Below are positions 1 through 12,713 of a stretch of 64,000 nt of DNA, one piece after another (the stretch's first letter is position 1; every line of letters starts with the position of its first letter). The stretch is from the NCBI GenBank assembly GCA_017165825.1, contig CM029368.1, positions 23,761,377 through 23,825,376 on the forward strand. Direction: 5' to 3'. The notes under the pieces were generated by a model. The model was not told the DNA's origin. It was given only the letters and a program-made list of their open reading frames with translations, and made no database searches. The stretch is from Hepsetus odoe (Eukaryota > Chordata > Actinopteri > Characiformes > Hepsetidae). The translations under genes were made by a program, and so were the position numbers.

Positions 1-1418
1 ACATGTAAATGTAATAAAATATCTCATGCTAACCACAGAAATAGTATACTCTGCATTTAAGAATAGTAAATAAGTTTAAGGACTGAGTTTTAATTAAACT
101 GCTTTGAATGGCTGTGCCCATGTAATGCCTAGGCTGGATAAAAACCTATATTAATTTGCAACCATCAGTATGAAAACTGTTGTTGGCAACATACAAAGTT
201 TGAATGTTTTTGTTCTTTCAATTAAGATCAGAGTGCCTTGATAAATGAATGCTTCTTAGAAATATAGTTTCTATAATTTCTAAAATGGCAGAAAATGTGC
301 AAATGTTTACTGCTGGATATAAAATCTATGGAAAAGTACATTTAAAGTAGATTTTAATGTAAGCCAGAATATGATTTAATGAAAAAAAGAAATGCATGGA
401 GCACATGACAAAAGTTCTGTTGAAATGGTATTCACTGACATTCCTACTGAAGATAAATCAAAATTGAATGGCTAATGCTGCAATTCATTGGTGAATCCTT
501 AAGGCTTTTTCAGCCAAATTAATGTTTCCTGTTATCACAACCTGCACAACACATGTTTAACAAGCAAATGCAGCTAATTAGTTTCCATCTCAATCTCTCT
601 GGATCTCTCCATTTTACCCCCCCATCAGCCAGAGAGGTTGCACTAGTGTCTTTGTGTCAACACCAGCCGGCTCTTCTTTCCTGCAGCTGTCACCAAGTTT
701 AACTTTATTTCACTGTGTTCCCTGTGTATTCCCAACACTCTAAGTCTCAGTTACTGTTTATTCACTATGGGTAAAAAAAATAAGACATGAATTGTGACCT
801 TACAAAAGCTATGGCTCATTTTCTAACACTTGTCTATTTGTCAGGCTTTGTCTGTTTCCAGTTACTTCTCTCTCACCAGTCAGGCAGTGATGAAGGGCAG
901 TAATGTTTAAATTCAAACAGTGTGTGTTCAGAAATTACCTGCTGTCTATCATTTACTACATACTGAGCTTTGGAGTGAATCTTATCTAAATTACCTACAT
1001 TGTTTTCAGGCATTTCTTTTCACAGTAATACATTCAATTAGTCAGGAAGAAGGCATGTGCATAGGACATATAGGATATGTCTGACTCCATACACAATTTT
1101 CTAGACATTTCGCCCCATTATTCACAATAAAAAAGCCAAAGATTTTAGGTCAGTTCTGTTTAAAAAAAAAAAGAGTTCCCAGGCTTTCACTTGGGCACAT
1201 TTCTCTTCATTTTGGGATTTTCATTAGGATTTAGAAGACACTGCCTACTGCAAAAGCTTGAGATTAATTTTAGTGTCAATCTACAATGAGGATCAATGAC
1301 CTACTTTGACATTCTTTGAACAGTCTGCCTGGTAATCACGGTCTTCATTTTTAAAATCCTTAATTTTTACCCATTCAACCATAGAAACAAGGTTCACTCT
1401 CTCTATATATTTTAGCTG

Positions 1419-1660
1419 CTTGTACTGATCAGGGTCGCGGGTGGTGCTGCAGCACTCACATAGCAACAGGCGGTCACCAAGCCATCACAGGGCAGACACA
1501 CAGACAGATATATTCACACATAGATACTTATATAAAAGATCACTCTACTCTATATCTAGGGGCAATTTAACATCTCCAGTCCACCTTACAAGCATGTCTT
1601 TGGACTGTGGGAGGAAACCCATGTAGCCACCCAGTCTGGGTATCAAATCCAGGACCATGT
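1419..1660 (-). repeat. diverged SINE-like dispersed repeat, family 4
   Basis: The segment contains the phrase 'ggcaatttaacatctcc' followed by 'tttggactgtgggaggaa'. The same layout recurs at 36115-36310 and 60055-60240, and in reverse orientation at 8615-8880. The opposite strand reads like the common teleost SINE whose body contains a 'tcctcccacagtcc' block. The copies are strongly diverged, so the insertion is probably old. Boundaries are approximate. Confidence 0.5.
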
Positions 1661-2683
1661 CGTCTTCTACTCAGTAACTGCCATATTTGTTATTTTTTGG
1701 TTTGCAAACACTGACTCACTCACTTAATAAGCTGTTTAGTCTTTATAGTGGGTGCTTGAATGAGATTTTACACATGATAAACTGATTTTAACAATACTGA
1801 CTTTTGACAGATAGATGTATTATTTGATTCAGTGATTTAGTAGAATTATTAGACTGCTGCACCTGACCACATTACTTGCAAAGCATACTAGCTTTGAGTA
1901 TACAGATACTACCTGCTGTGGAGTATCAGAAAGAGCAAGGACTATTTGTTAGCTGAAGTAAGCACACGTGAGTTAACAGTTCAGTGCTTAAATGCAATAA
2001 TTCACATTTTTTAGCATTTATAGCTGGTAACAATGAGACATTGTTCATTCTTATTTGACAGTAAACAAAGTCATACATTGTACATATTTTTCCACTTAAA
2101 AAAAGATTGCATAATCACATAACTGTGGGCTAACAAGAATGGCAGAACAGTACAGATTTTCCTTCTTTACTGTAAATTGTTTTGCTTATCTATTTTCCTG
2201 GATTTAATCTGGACCTAAATGTCACTCTGGGATCATTAAAAATATTAGCATATGAAAGAATACTGCATTCAGCTATTCAGATTCACCTGGACACTGATCC
2301 GTTTGTCCAAATTTTCCTACATCCTACATTATACTCATTATCTTGAGGAAAGCTGTCAATTTTAATATCGGTTTCTTTATTGTTTTTCAAATGAAAATTA
2401 CTTTCAAAATCAATGTATTGATCTATTTTTTCCATTCTGATTTCCAATTCCTGACTATAACAAAGCAAGGGCTAACCAAGTTATTTACTCAACATGCATG
2501 GAATATCTAATACATTATGTCAGAAATCACAAATAATCTCTAAATAAATTTTTATACTAAACTAATTTTAATTAAACATGCTTTAGTATGGTTCAATATA
2601 TTTACCACACATTTAGGTCTACAAATCTTACTGGCTGATTGCTTTGAAGACTTTATTATATCAGTGCTACATTCATCAACACT

Positions 2684-3135
2684 GTATGGCCACAAATATT
2701 CAAACAGCCCTTCTAATGGGTGAAATCAGCTACTTTAGGATGCACCCATTGCTGATACAGGTGTTAAACAGAGCATGCAATGCGTATTAAACCACAGAAA
2801 ATCATTAGCCAGTAGAATTGGAGCAGCTGCACATAATCCTAAGGTCACGATGCCAAGCATTGGCCAGCTTCATCAGACTATGGAGACCGGAACTGTTTCC
2901 TCTGGAGCAGAATACCTCTGGGATGGGCTAGAGTTGTGTTTGTTAACCAGAACTAATCATCCACCATCAATACTTGACCTCCCTAATGCTCTTGTGGTTG
3001 AATGCAATGAAATCTTCACAGCAATGCTCCAACTCTTAGTGTAAAGCCTTCCCAGAAGAATAAAGACTGTTATTGCACCAAAAGGGAAACAAACTCTCTA
3101 TTAATACCCTTTCAGAACAAACACTTGACAACCAG
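2684..3135 (+). mobile_element. internally deleted Tc1/mariner element, lineage A, copy 1
   Basis: The left end reads 'tgtatggccacaaatattca', the outer end typical of a widespread teleost Tc1-like family. The + strand then encodes a remnant of the transposase C-terminus in the frame 2775-3044 ('SILDLPNALVVECNEI', then 'TAMLQLLV'), and past the stop 'SLPRR', a poorly matching stretch and 'QTLY', which resemble the last residues of that transposase. The N-terminal DNA-binding part and the DDE catalytic core are missing. Non-autonomous and dead; a second remnant of the same lineage lies at 22205-22560. Confidence 0.65.
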
Positions 3136-4085
3136 CACACTGCTGGTCATGAAATACATCTACACTGGCCTAATGACATTACTGTGGATGTCTAACTTTC
3201 ATTCAATTTAGAAAAGCACAAAATGGAACATTCTGAGTCATATATGAATTACAATAGTTCAGGAGGGATGAGAAAATAGAATTGTCCTAATCATTGGTGG
3301 ACAAACCAATAAATCATTAGCAGACAATTCAGCGTTTGGGTTGCTGGGTTAGTTAAAAGCTGCTTTACTTGTTTTCCATATTTCACCTGTAAACATTTGT
3401 GGCCAGAATTTCAACCTTCCGTAAAATTCTCCTGTCTCCTTATCAGCCCCAAAACTAATTTGCCTTTCAGCACTTCTCTTCGCTTTCATAAGTACAATCA
3501 ATGCTGTTTAATTTCATCATGTTTAAATCATGAAGCTGCCACAGATGCTTTGCAATGTAACTGTGCAAAGCAAATCTGTCCATCTGTTTTCCTACAGATC
3601 GATTTGCACCAGACTGAAATACAGTGACATAGCAGGGTTGAGTATGGGTTGAATGAGTTGAAGTGTTTACATAACTGCTGTAGATAAACGGCAATGAATA
3701 TACATCTTCACCAAACTAACAGCATGGGACAATTCTCTAAAACCAAAGGAGGGCTCAGAAATAATCAAATTATCAAATTCTTACACACAGCTGAAGGTGT
3801 AAGAGCCAACAGTCAGTAGAGTGAAGGGAGGCTATTAAGCCATGATTTAATGGTTTCATCAGCAGCCTTGCTCCTGGAGATCCTGGACAATTTACTTCCA
3901 ATCCTCATCTAACACTTTCACTACAGTTCAATAGAAAGCTTAGAAGTCCAAGAACACTATGGGCCCCAAGAGACAGGGATAGGGTGAAGTGGATGACGCA
4001 AGACTTTTGCAGACTGGAATTATAACACCTTCGGTTCTCAGCTGACATGTGACACACTGACTGAACTTTCATTATCATTGTTTAC

Positions 4086-4109
4086 AAAAAAAAAAAAAAA
4101 AAAAAAAAA
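4086..4109 (+). repeat. poly(A) tract, 24 bp
   Basis: An uninterrupted run of A on the + strand. It could be a retroposon tail, but no recognisable element precedes it. An (AAAT)n run follows at 4187-4207. Confidence 0.9.
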
Positions 4110-4186
4110 GAATATACCTCAGTAGAGCGAATTAAATTCAAGCACCTTGAAAAATATCTTACATTAAATTACCCTGCAGAACATAT

Positions 4187-4207
4187 AAATAAATAAATAA
4201 ATAAATA
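4187..4207 (+). repeat. (AAAT)n microsatellite
   Basis: About five tandem AAAT units within AT-rich upstream DNA. Confidence 0.85.
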
Positions 4208-4439
4208 GCTATTGTTTCACTAATAACTTATAGCATGCCCCAAACTAGAACGTTTCCAAATAATGTAAAAAAAACTTGATAATGATAAAACACTATGATA
4301 ATGAACCAATTCATTCATTCATTTATAAAAAAAAATAAGCATTTATATTGGTATATATCTATGTTCAGTATATTCATATATATGCTTTCTTTTTTTTGTA
4401 TTTATTTCTTTTTTTATTTTTAAATAAAACTTTCTTCTC

Positions 4440-4814
4440 GTTCTTCTCACTCTTCCTCCCCCATTCTCTAGCAGTGCAGTTGTGTAGTGACATGAACAGG
4501 GATGTTGGTATGAAAGCCACTGGCTTTTCTATAGAAACCCCCTTTCTGCGCTTTTCTTCCCAAAGCGCCCACGTCGCGTTGACGCAGCTCCCGCCCCCAA
4601 ATAAAACAGAGTGAGCGAGGAGTCTGAGGGCAGAGCCGCTCAGAGATCTACAGCATCTCTGCCTCACTAGCTCCTGTACAGGGTGTGTGTTTGTTCTGTG
4701 TGGAGAGGGATCCCGGCAGCTGCTGCCAGTCGAGCGGTTTCAGTGGGAGACTGGAGCAGAGTCCAGTCCGAGTCCAGCTGTGCACTAACTTTACAGCAGC
4801 GCAGCGCGGGGAGC
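4440..4814 (+). promoter_or_regulatory. oprd1: probable oprd1 promoter-proximal region and 5' UTR
   Basis: Base composition shifts from AT-rich to distinctly CG-richer at about 4540 and stays so through exon 1, with several CpGs (for example 'cccacgtcgcgttgacgcag' near 4567). No ATG occurs in the receptor frame between 4683 and 4814, so 4815 is the natural start. Its context is strong (A at -3, G at +4). An AT-rich 'aataaaaca' stands at about 4600 but I would not call it a TATA box. The transcription start is inferred to lie in this block and is not seen directly. Confidence 0.5.
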
Positions 4815-5047
4815 ATGGAGCCCACCAGCGGGACCGCCCAGCTGCCTGACCTCTTCCCCTTGCCCTTCAACAACACTTTCCCCGACGAGGTGATGGGTTT
4901 CGTCCCCGATGAAGGCAACTACACCCAACACAACCCCGTGAAGAGCCCTGCGGGGATCATAATTGCCATCTCCATCACTGCTCTCTACTCCGTTATCTGC
5001 GTGGTGGGACTTTTGGGCAACATCCTCGTCATGTATGGTGTGGTCAG
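4815..5047 (+). CDS. oprd1: oprd1 coding exon 1
   Basis: Encodes the extracellular N-terminus (residues 1-47, with sequons NNT at 19-21 and NYT at 35-37) and TM1 through the first intracellular loop, ending within codon 78 (Arg). The start ATG has a strong context. The donor is AG|GTAAGT at 5048, a consensus site, in phase 2. Reading on past the donor gives an immediate stop at 5049-5051, which supports splicing here. The N-terminus is the least conserved part and differs from the mammalian one. Confidence 0.95.
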
Positions 5048-8000
5048 GTAAGTGCTTCGCTATTTACTGGCTTAGAAAACAGCTACATGTAGCCACAGCA
5101 TTAAAAACCACTGACAGGTGATTATCTGGTTAGAAGACTTTGGTATATATTAGACAATGAACAATAGTTATTGCAGCTGATTTTGGGTATCTTTGATAAA
5201 AAGCCCAAATTGTGATGAACAGTGGGCTGTTTTTATTATGCTTAATACATTTGCTTCAAACAAGGACAACCTGTGAACTGGTGACACCCAATGCTCATAC
5301 ACAGAGTGAAGTAATGTGGTCCAATCCAGAAAAAAAAGTGAAAGTGACAAGCCTTGTCATTGCGAGGTCACAGCACAGCACACAGTGGATCTCTGCATTT
5401 AACCCATGCAAAAGTGGGCAGCTATTGAAAGTGCCCGGGAGCAGTGACGGAGATGGTACCTTGCTCAAGGGTACCTCAGGGCAACCTACTGGTAAGGGAA
5501 TCAAACCCACAATCTTCTGATGCAGGGGCAACTCCCTCACCACTAGGCCACCGCTGCCCAGTGAAGAAGAGCCACATTAGTAGAAACTGCTGAAAACAGA
5601 AATGCTGGCTATGATGGAAATGTATCAGAACACATGTTTCCTGCATATGGGCCACAGACAGGTCAGAGTGGCCATGCGGACCGCTATCCAATACTGAAAG
5701 TGCGAGAATGGGAAGATTGCCTACTTTGATGAATCAAGGTCTCTTGAACATCCTTTCCATGGACAGCTGTGTGTGTTGCTTAACCAGGGAATAACATTAC
5801 CTCGGTATGCACTATAGGGCGAAAGCAAGCTGGTAGAAGAAGACAAATTTTAGGGGTGGCTTTTTGACAGCCTGTGGCATCCCGAACTAAAGGATAGTTC
5901 TAATGTATATCATCATGGGCATAAAGGATCTACGCAGGAAGCCGTTTGTGTTTTTGAAGCTTGGGTGAGTACAGATTGTGGGTGTGTGTTCAAGGGTCAG
6001 AAAATATCAGTTATCTCATCAAGCCGAGCAAAGCAGCCTAAATGCTTCTTCACCTTCGTGAACCCAACCATTTCTTTGTTCCTGCATTACTTACCAAACG
6101 TTTTATGTAAGCACTTTCCTGACCAGAGCAGGCTTTCAAGCTTTTCATTTTGTTCAAATTGTATCTGACAAGTTGCCACAGGGTGCTTGAACCTCAGGAG
6201 GAGCATTACCTCATGGGAATCTGTCACAGGCAGAATAGGCAGAAAAGAGAACTATTAATGTTAATGATTTGATTTCTTCAGGGAAGTAAATTATACCATG
6301 TGTCAAAAATTATTATTGTTATTATTATTTTTTTTAATGATATGTTTGTGCAAACCATTCTCCATATAATGCACATTTTTCTATAAAAAAATGTATAAAA
6401 CAAGAAATATTTAAATTTATTTTGCCATTTTCAGTAGAAGTCCTTTCACAGACAGCCCACTAAACCACACACTGTTCATGAAGCACACTGTTTCCAATTC
6501 ACACCTGAACCTCCTACTTCTCCCATACTGAGGACTCAATCAGAAGTGATTGGCTTGTCCTTGGCCGTAACTGTGTGAGGAAGAATGAATTGGTGGCCTG
6601 GGGATGTGAACCAACAAAGCTCTGTAGGAGTTCATCTCCTTTCTGTGTTGGCAGGATTTGCTCAGTTCAAAACATCACATTAAAGATAAAGAGGTTGATT
6701 CTTCACTAAACCCTAAATGGTTCTTGCTCAGAACATCATAGGCTGGATCTGTAAGCTGAACAGAAAATGTATGAAATGTTTCTTAACCAAAGGGTTTTCT
6801 GAGTTATGATTGAACCAGTTATGGTTGCCCAACAAATATAAATGAATAAGACATGTGTGAATGTGGAAATGCAAAATTGTAAAGTTTGTGCACCAGTTTG
6901 TGGGATCTTCATGCTCATATTTTATTTACAAAAGCTATCCACTGAAAAGTTCTTTCGGATCCCAGTGATAGTTTTCTAATGTCATTTCAGTGGAAATTAA
7001 AAAAACAAGGAAAAAGAAAAAAACTTTACAAAATAAAAAATGTTTTTATCATTAGTTTTTAATCCTCTAACAAGTTGGTTCTTCAGTTGCAACATCCAAA
7101 GACATCCCTTTTGGCATCTCAGTTTTAGAGCGATGGGCTTGGTGTGCTTAGCTTGAGCAGCAGCTTGAAAAGGGAGGTTTCTGCTGAGCAGGAAATTGAT
7201 CGAGATAAAGAGTCTGCACAACTCCAAGCTCTGCTGGAGGAACACCCAGTTGGGCTTGAGTTTGTTATTCTCAAGATGGGTTTTGCTATAGATGGTCCAA
7301 TGGGATTCACTCGCACAAAAAGCTATTCACTAATTAAGTGGACTAGACTGATGGCTTGGATCAGCTGAAGAGATAAAAAACAAGATTAGGGTTAATTTGT
7401 TTGAGATACAGACTGAGCATGCTGCCACAAAACCAGTCTGGTCTCATTTCTATTCTACCTGTCAACAAAATGTGCATAACTCTTGGCTCCAAAGTCTTTC
7501 ATCTTCTGCAGAAAAGGCTCACTCTGGCATGTTTTAAGTCAGCAGGTTATGTGGTTCCTGAACAGAAGATGTTCCATAAAGAAAAAGTGCCAGTGTTGTT
7601 GTCATGGTGATAGTAATTGCCTCTCTGCCCTGCTGGTGAGGTGCGTTCACATGAACTTGTTTCAGCTTTAATTAACATGCTAATTGAGTGCTAATTACTT
7701 ACTCGTTGTGTTCAGCCAAAGCACAGTATCTGCTTTTAAGCTAATACATGCCCTGTCAGCAACAACTTCCTTTCACTTTAATTCCAGCTATTTGTCCATT
7801 ACATAATAATAACGCCTTATCAGGGTTGACTAAACATGCAGAAAATGGAGTATTAATTTAAACTGCACATTAACACTTCCCAAAAACAATTAGACAAAGC
7901 ATACCAGGTTTATGTGGATAGACTTTATCACACACAGAGGTTATTCAGCGTGCTTTATGGAGACTGATAATAGTTTAAGCTGATCTGATCCAGGTTGGGA

Positions 8001-11000
8001 CGGTTCCAAGACAGCATAATAGCTAAATGCTATTGCATCCTGTTTAGTTTTAGCTCTGTTAATATGGATTTAATTATTAACATTTATTGCCCTACATGCC
8101 AAATTGGTACGGTCACAAAACCCTATCTTGAAAAGTACACAGACTGAAGCAATTTACTGACAGAGTTAGATACATTTGTTAGGGTTGGTTTATTACTAGT
8201 TTTCATCTTAAACATGATAAAAGATGCTTAAACATGATAAAATGCTAAATCCTGCTATTCTATTGAAAATCTGAAACTCAAGAACTTTCAAACATGATCC
8301 CATGAATGTAAATTATTTGTTTGTTTGTATGTTTCTTTGTTTGCTTTAACCTGAACCACTGTAAACATAAAAGTGTGAATTAAGGTTATTAATTGCCTCA
8401 GGTTTTTTTTTTTCTTTCTTAAATTGGTTGCCTATTTTGAAGCGGGCAGTGCTATCGTCTCATTGTGAGAAATATTAAATGCACTCCGTTTTAACTAATT
8501 TCTGGGTATTCGTTATATTAGCTCAAGGTTCGAGGTTGCAAGGCAGTAATTTATGGGAAAAGGCTGACTTCTATAGAATGGCAGAAGCATGATAATCAAT
8601 ATGTGCGACAGGTTTACTTATAGGTGGCTCAGTGTTTAGCATTGTTGGTCACAGCAAGAAGATCCTGGGTTCAGTTTGTTTGTTCTCCTAGTGTCTGAAT
8701 GTTTCCCTGGAGTGCTCCAGTTTGGAGGTACTAAATTGGCCCCAAAGTTTGAGTGTGCTTGTCTGTGAATCTATCATGGGGTGGACTGGAGACCTGTCCA
8801 TGGTGTTCCTTTAAGAACTGGGATAGTCTTCAGCACCACCGTGCAACCATACTCAGGAAATGATAATGAGTGAGAGAGTGGTTTATATATGAGTATATAT
8901 ATAGTCTATAATCAGTCATTTATTATTTGTTAATAGAATTACTAGAATTAGTGGAAAAGTGGCTTTAGAAAAGTGGTTTAAGATCTTAGTCTGGTTGTGT
9001 TTAGTCAAGTGAAGTAGATTTTACTCTCATTTCAGCTATATACACTGTACACAGTGAAATTCAATAACATTCATTATTTAATTTACTCTATGACAATGAC
9101 ACAGCACAGAAGATAACATCAAACTACACAAGTGTGGACGGTACTACAAAAAACAGCACAAAATACACAAGGGCAAATAACACAATACAACAGAATATAA
9201 CTGAGTACAGTGCAGCCGACAAAGAGCAGAGACAAAACTGAGTGTGATGGCAGAATGCAGAATACAAAGTTTTGAATTCAGTACATTTTGGCCATTTGGA
9301 GCTTTGCATGCTTGGACTTCTTTTTTGGACTTCTTCTTTATTTACTCAGTACTGAAATGAAAAATCTCCAAATATATGCCAAAATCGGTGGAACTCCTAT
9401 TAAATTAGCAAAATCTGAAGATTGCTTTGGGAGAGAGCTCTTCAGTTCCTTGGCCATTTAACAAGATTTACCTCAGAATGCTGAAGCAATCAAAATATTA
9501 ACCTATACTCAGTGTGGGTTACCAAGGGGTTTTCATTTTTTGAAATTATGAGCATTTTTTTACTGATCTAGAGAACTTTCATGAGATCAGCCAAAAGTCT
9601 TTCATCATGCCTTTCACAAACTTAACAGAAGTTTCTTCTTAGGGAGCTTTTCATGCAACCTTCTTTCAAAATGAAGAGCTCTTAGACTGATTACTGAGCT
9701 AAGGCTGAGCATGTCCGTCGTCACCCTAAAACACTCTTCAGAGAGCAGTGATCAACAGCTCTCTCCATCCAGAAAATTAGACGCTCTGGAATAAGTACCA
9801 GGTTGCTATTTGGCAGATGATCGTGGAAAGGAAATAGATGTGAAACAAATTGAAATGCATTCCACCGTCTGAATATAACTTTGCTGAGACGAAATATAAA
9901 GGCTTTGCCATTAAGGTCTGAAAGAAGCCGAAGGAAGTAAGGGAAATGCAGCATAATTATGCATGTGGGATGAACATAGCTATGGTCCATTGTTAAACGT
10001 GTACTATTAAAAGAAATAGCATTGGCGGTTTCTGTTACCACAGCCTTTTGAAAATGAAGATGCCTTGAGGATTCTTTAGATTGATGCCACAGAAGATCCA
10101 CTCATGGCTGCCGATAGCATATTTAACCTGCACTTCAAAGAAATATTTCAGTTTCTTCTTAATCTAAACTGCTGAATCTGCGGTATATAACAATTTTCCA
10201 TAGAAGTTCCACTGCCATATTCCACTGCTTATTCAACATTGAATATTAGGTGTAATAATAGCTAATTAGCATATTTATATCTAACAGTGGGATTATTGAT
10301 GATATCCCACGATCCAGCCCTGAGCATGCACATGTGATGTAACCTTAGTGCATGTGTGTATATTTTTAGACAAATCATAAATTGTAAATTTGTCCTATTA
10401 GCAAAATATTATGTTTAAATACACAATACACAACAAATAGAACTTTGGTCTTGCCTTATTTGTATATTAAGTACCTTTCCAGCTGTTTCCTTTACCACTT
10501 TTACAGTAGTTATCCAGCAATCTGGAAACTCACTACCTCCCAATGCACATGTTAACTCCTGCCTGAATTCCACCTTACATTCTTCCTTCTTCAACTTCCC
10601 TCACTGATCCTTAATTGAACCTCTTCTTGACCTCCAAGGTCATCCTACAGACCACCATCCTATGATGTGTAGCTACACTCTCCCCGTCACTGACCCTCCT
10701 GCAAAGGATATAATCTGCATCTAGTGAGCATCTTCCTCCACTCTTATATGTCACCATGTGCTCCTCCCTCTTCTTAAAATATGTATTATATATTATAGCC
10801 ATTTCCATTCTTTTCACAAAATCTGCAATCATCTGACCTTCATCATTCCTCTCCTTGACACCATACCTGCCCATCACATCGTCATCCCCTCTGTTCCCTT
10901 CACCAACATGTCCATTAAAGTCCACAACAATCACCACTCTCTCTCCCCTGGGTACACTCTCTGTCAATTCATCTAACCCTAGAATTCTTCTTTCTCCTTC

Positions 11001-12565
11001 ATTTCACAACCAGCTTATAGGACATAAGCACTAATAACATTTATTATCACTTTCAACTTTCAGCTTTATATTTATCCCTCTATGTGACACTCTCTTCACC
11101 TCCAAATGCTTTTGACATTTCAGAATAATACTAACCATATTCCTCCTTCCGTCCACACAATTGTAAAACAACATTTGGGTGGTGGTGGTCTAGTGGTAGG
11201 ATACTTGTCTATCACAGGTTTGATTCCCACCTCCAACAATATCACCATTGGGTTCCTGAGCAAAAGCCTTAACCCCAAGTTGCTCCAGGGGGACTGTCCC
11301 TTTGGTTGGGAATTGGAAGTCACTCTGGATCAGAGTGTCAGCTAAATGCTGTAAATGTAAATGTAAACATTTAAACCCTTTTCCAATACATCTGCCCTTA
11401 CTACCTTTCTATCTAGTCAGCCTTTCTTCTCTCCATAATATCAGCTAATTCTCTTCCTTTACCAGTCATGCTACCAAACATCCAAAGATCTTATCCTCAC
11501 TTTCACTTTATTACCCTTCTCTCTCTCCTCCTGCCTCTGGACATTGTTGGCTAACAGTACTGATGGCAGTCATTGTTAAATTGGGTCTCAACCGATCCGG
11601 CATGGAAATCTGCTTTGTTGTCCGAATAATGTTTTGGCAAAAGTCTTAAGCCGGATGTCCTTCTTGATGTAACCCTCCCCAATCTTCATGCCATTTGAGA
11701 CCAGCATGAAGAAATACACTGGCTTGTGCACCCCTAGTGGCTGGGATACTTGTAAGTTGCATGTGGTATAATAATGTTATTATATACGGTATAAGAGTAC
11801 TTTCAAGTTATTAGGTTTATTTTGTAAAATCCTATTATAAAAGGTCTGCTTGTGGCTGTCCCTCATTGTCACAGACTCTGTTCCTTTTTGTTTTAAAATA
11901 AAGTGAGTTCTAATATGTATGTGGCAGCATGTTTCACCAGAAAGTTTTGGGTTTGCTAACAGTAGGGCTTTACACAATCATTAAAAATGGGTAGATGAAA
12001 GAGGACAATTTGTTTGATCATATGGTGTACACAAAAAATTGTTCCTGAATTAAATGGCCGTTCATAATGACTTTGTATGTTATGTATACATACAAATATG
12101 TTATGTTTAAATAATGTGATTAATTTTTTTAACCTAAGATGTCGCAATAAAACTGATTAATTAAATAGGTTTATTTTTTTAATGCACCTTATTCTGTTTT
12201 TCTTTTTTTTTTTAGTTTTTTTTTTAAGAGTGTAGTCCACACATTTTCTCATGTGTTGCACAATTCTGGGGAAATAAAAATGGTCTGTTAATGACAAAAA
12301 CCTATTATATGAACACTATTTGTTGGTGTCACAAATTACAATTTTCTACCTATTTATTCAGTTCCTTATCTGAAGAGAAATAAAATTATCTGGTAAAGAA
12401 TAGATTTAATGTGTAGATGCTTTATTTACAGTAAATTGCCCTTCTGACATCTCAGATTGTTTTTTCAACGGAAGTATTTAGTTTTGTCTGTAATAACAGG
12501 AAATAATAACAGTTGCTGTGTGAATGCAAAAAAGGACTAATCTTTGTGTTTATTGAGAGGTGTGT

Positions 12566-12600
<35 letters not shown>

Positions 12601-12660
12601 TGTGTTATGGTCTGACTCAGAATGGCACCTTTTATTTTGCAGTCTCCTTCCTTACTCGAC

Positions 12661-12713
<53 letters not shown>

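Larger units (their letters stand above)
1..4480. other. upstream intergenic region
   Basis: AT-rich DNA upstream of the opioid receptor gene. Apart from a diverged SINE-like fragment, a Tc1-like remnant and short A-rich tracts (listed separately) I see no coding exon. Short open frames here have no recognisable domain and are interrupted quickly on all frames. Distal regulatory elements for the receptor may lie here, but nothing in the sequence identifies them. Confidence 0.6.
10560..11715 (-). mobile_element. RTE-clade LINE fragment (second RTE family), 5' half
   Basis: The minus-strand frame 10611-10967 encodes part of an apurinic-type endonuclease domain: 'VVIVVDFNGHVGEGNRGDDD', then 'MGRYGVKERNDEGQMIADF', 'NTYFKKREEHMVTYKSGGR', a decayed DYI/CRR block, and 'HHRMVVCRMTLEVKK'. 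This matches the RTE-type endonuclease, in which DFNGH holds the catalytic Asp/Asn. The 5' portion up to about 11715 is frame-shifted and is interrupted by a SINE at 11177-11368. The RT half is absent here. Confidence 0.7.

Noticed and set aside
4683..4814. In-frame extension upstream of the receptor ATG
   Set aside because: The frame is open but has no ATG; its apparent start is GTG. The first ATG in this frame, at 4815, has strong context and gives the family-typical length.
7144..7368. 74-codon frame in intron 1 with a coiled-coil-like start
   Set aside because: No known domain, no splice support, and the opposite strand is also partly open; not enough to call a gene.
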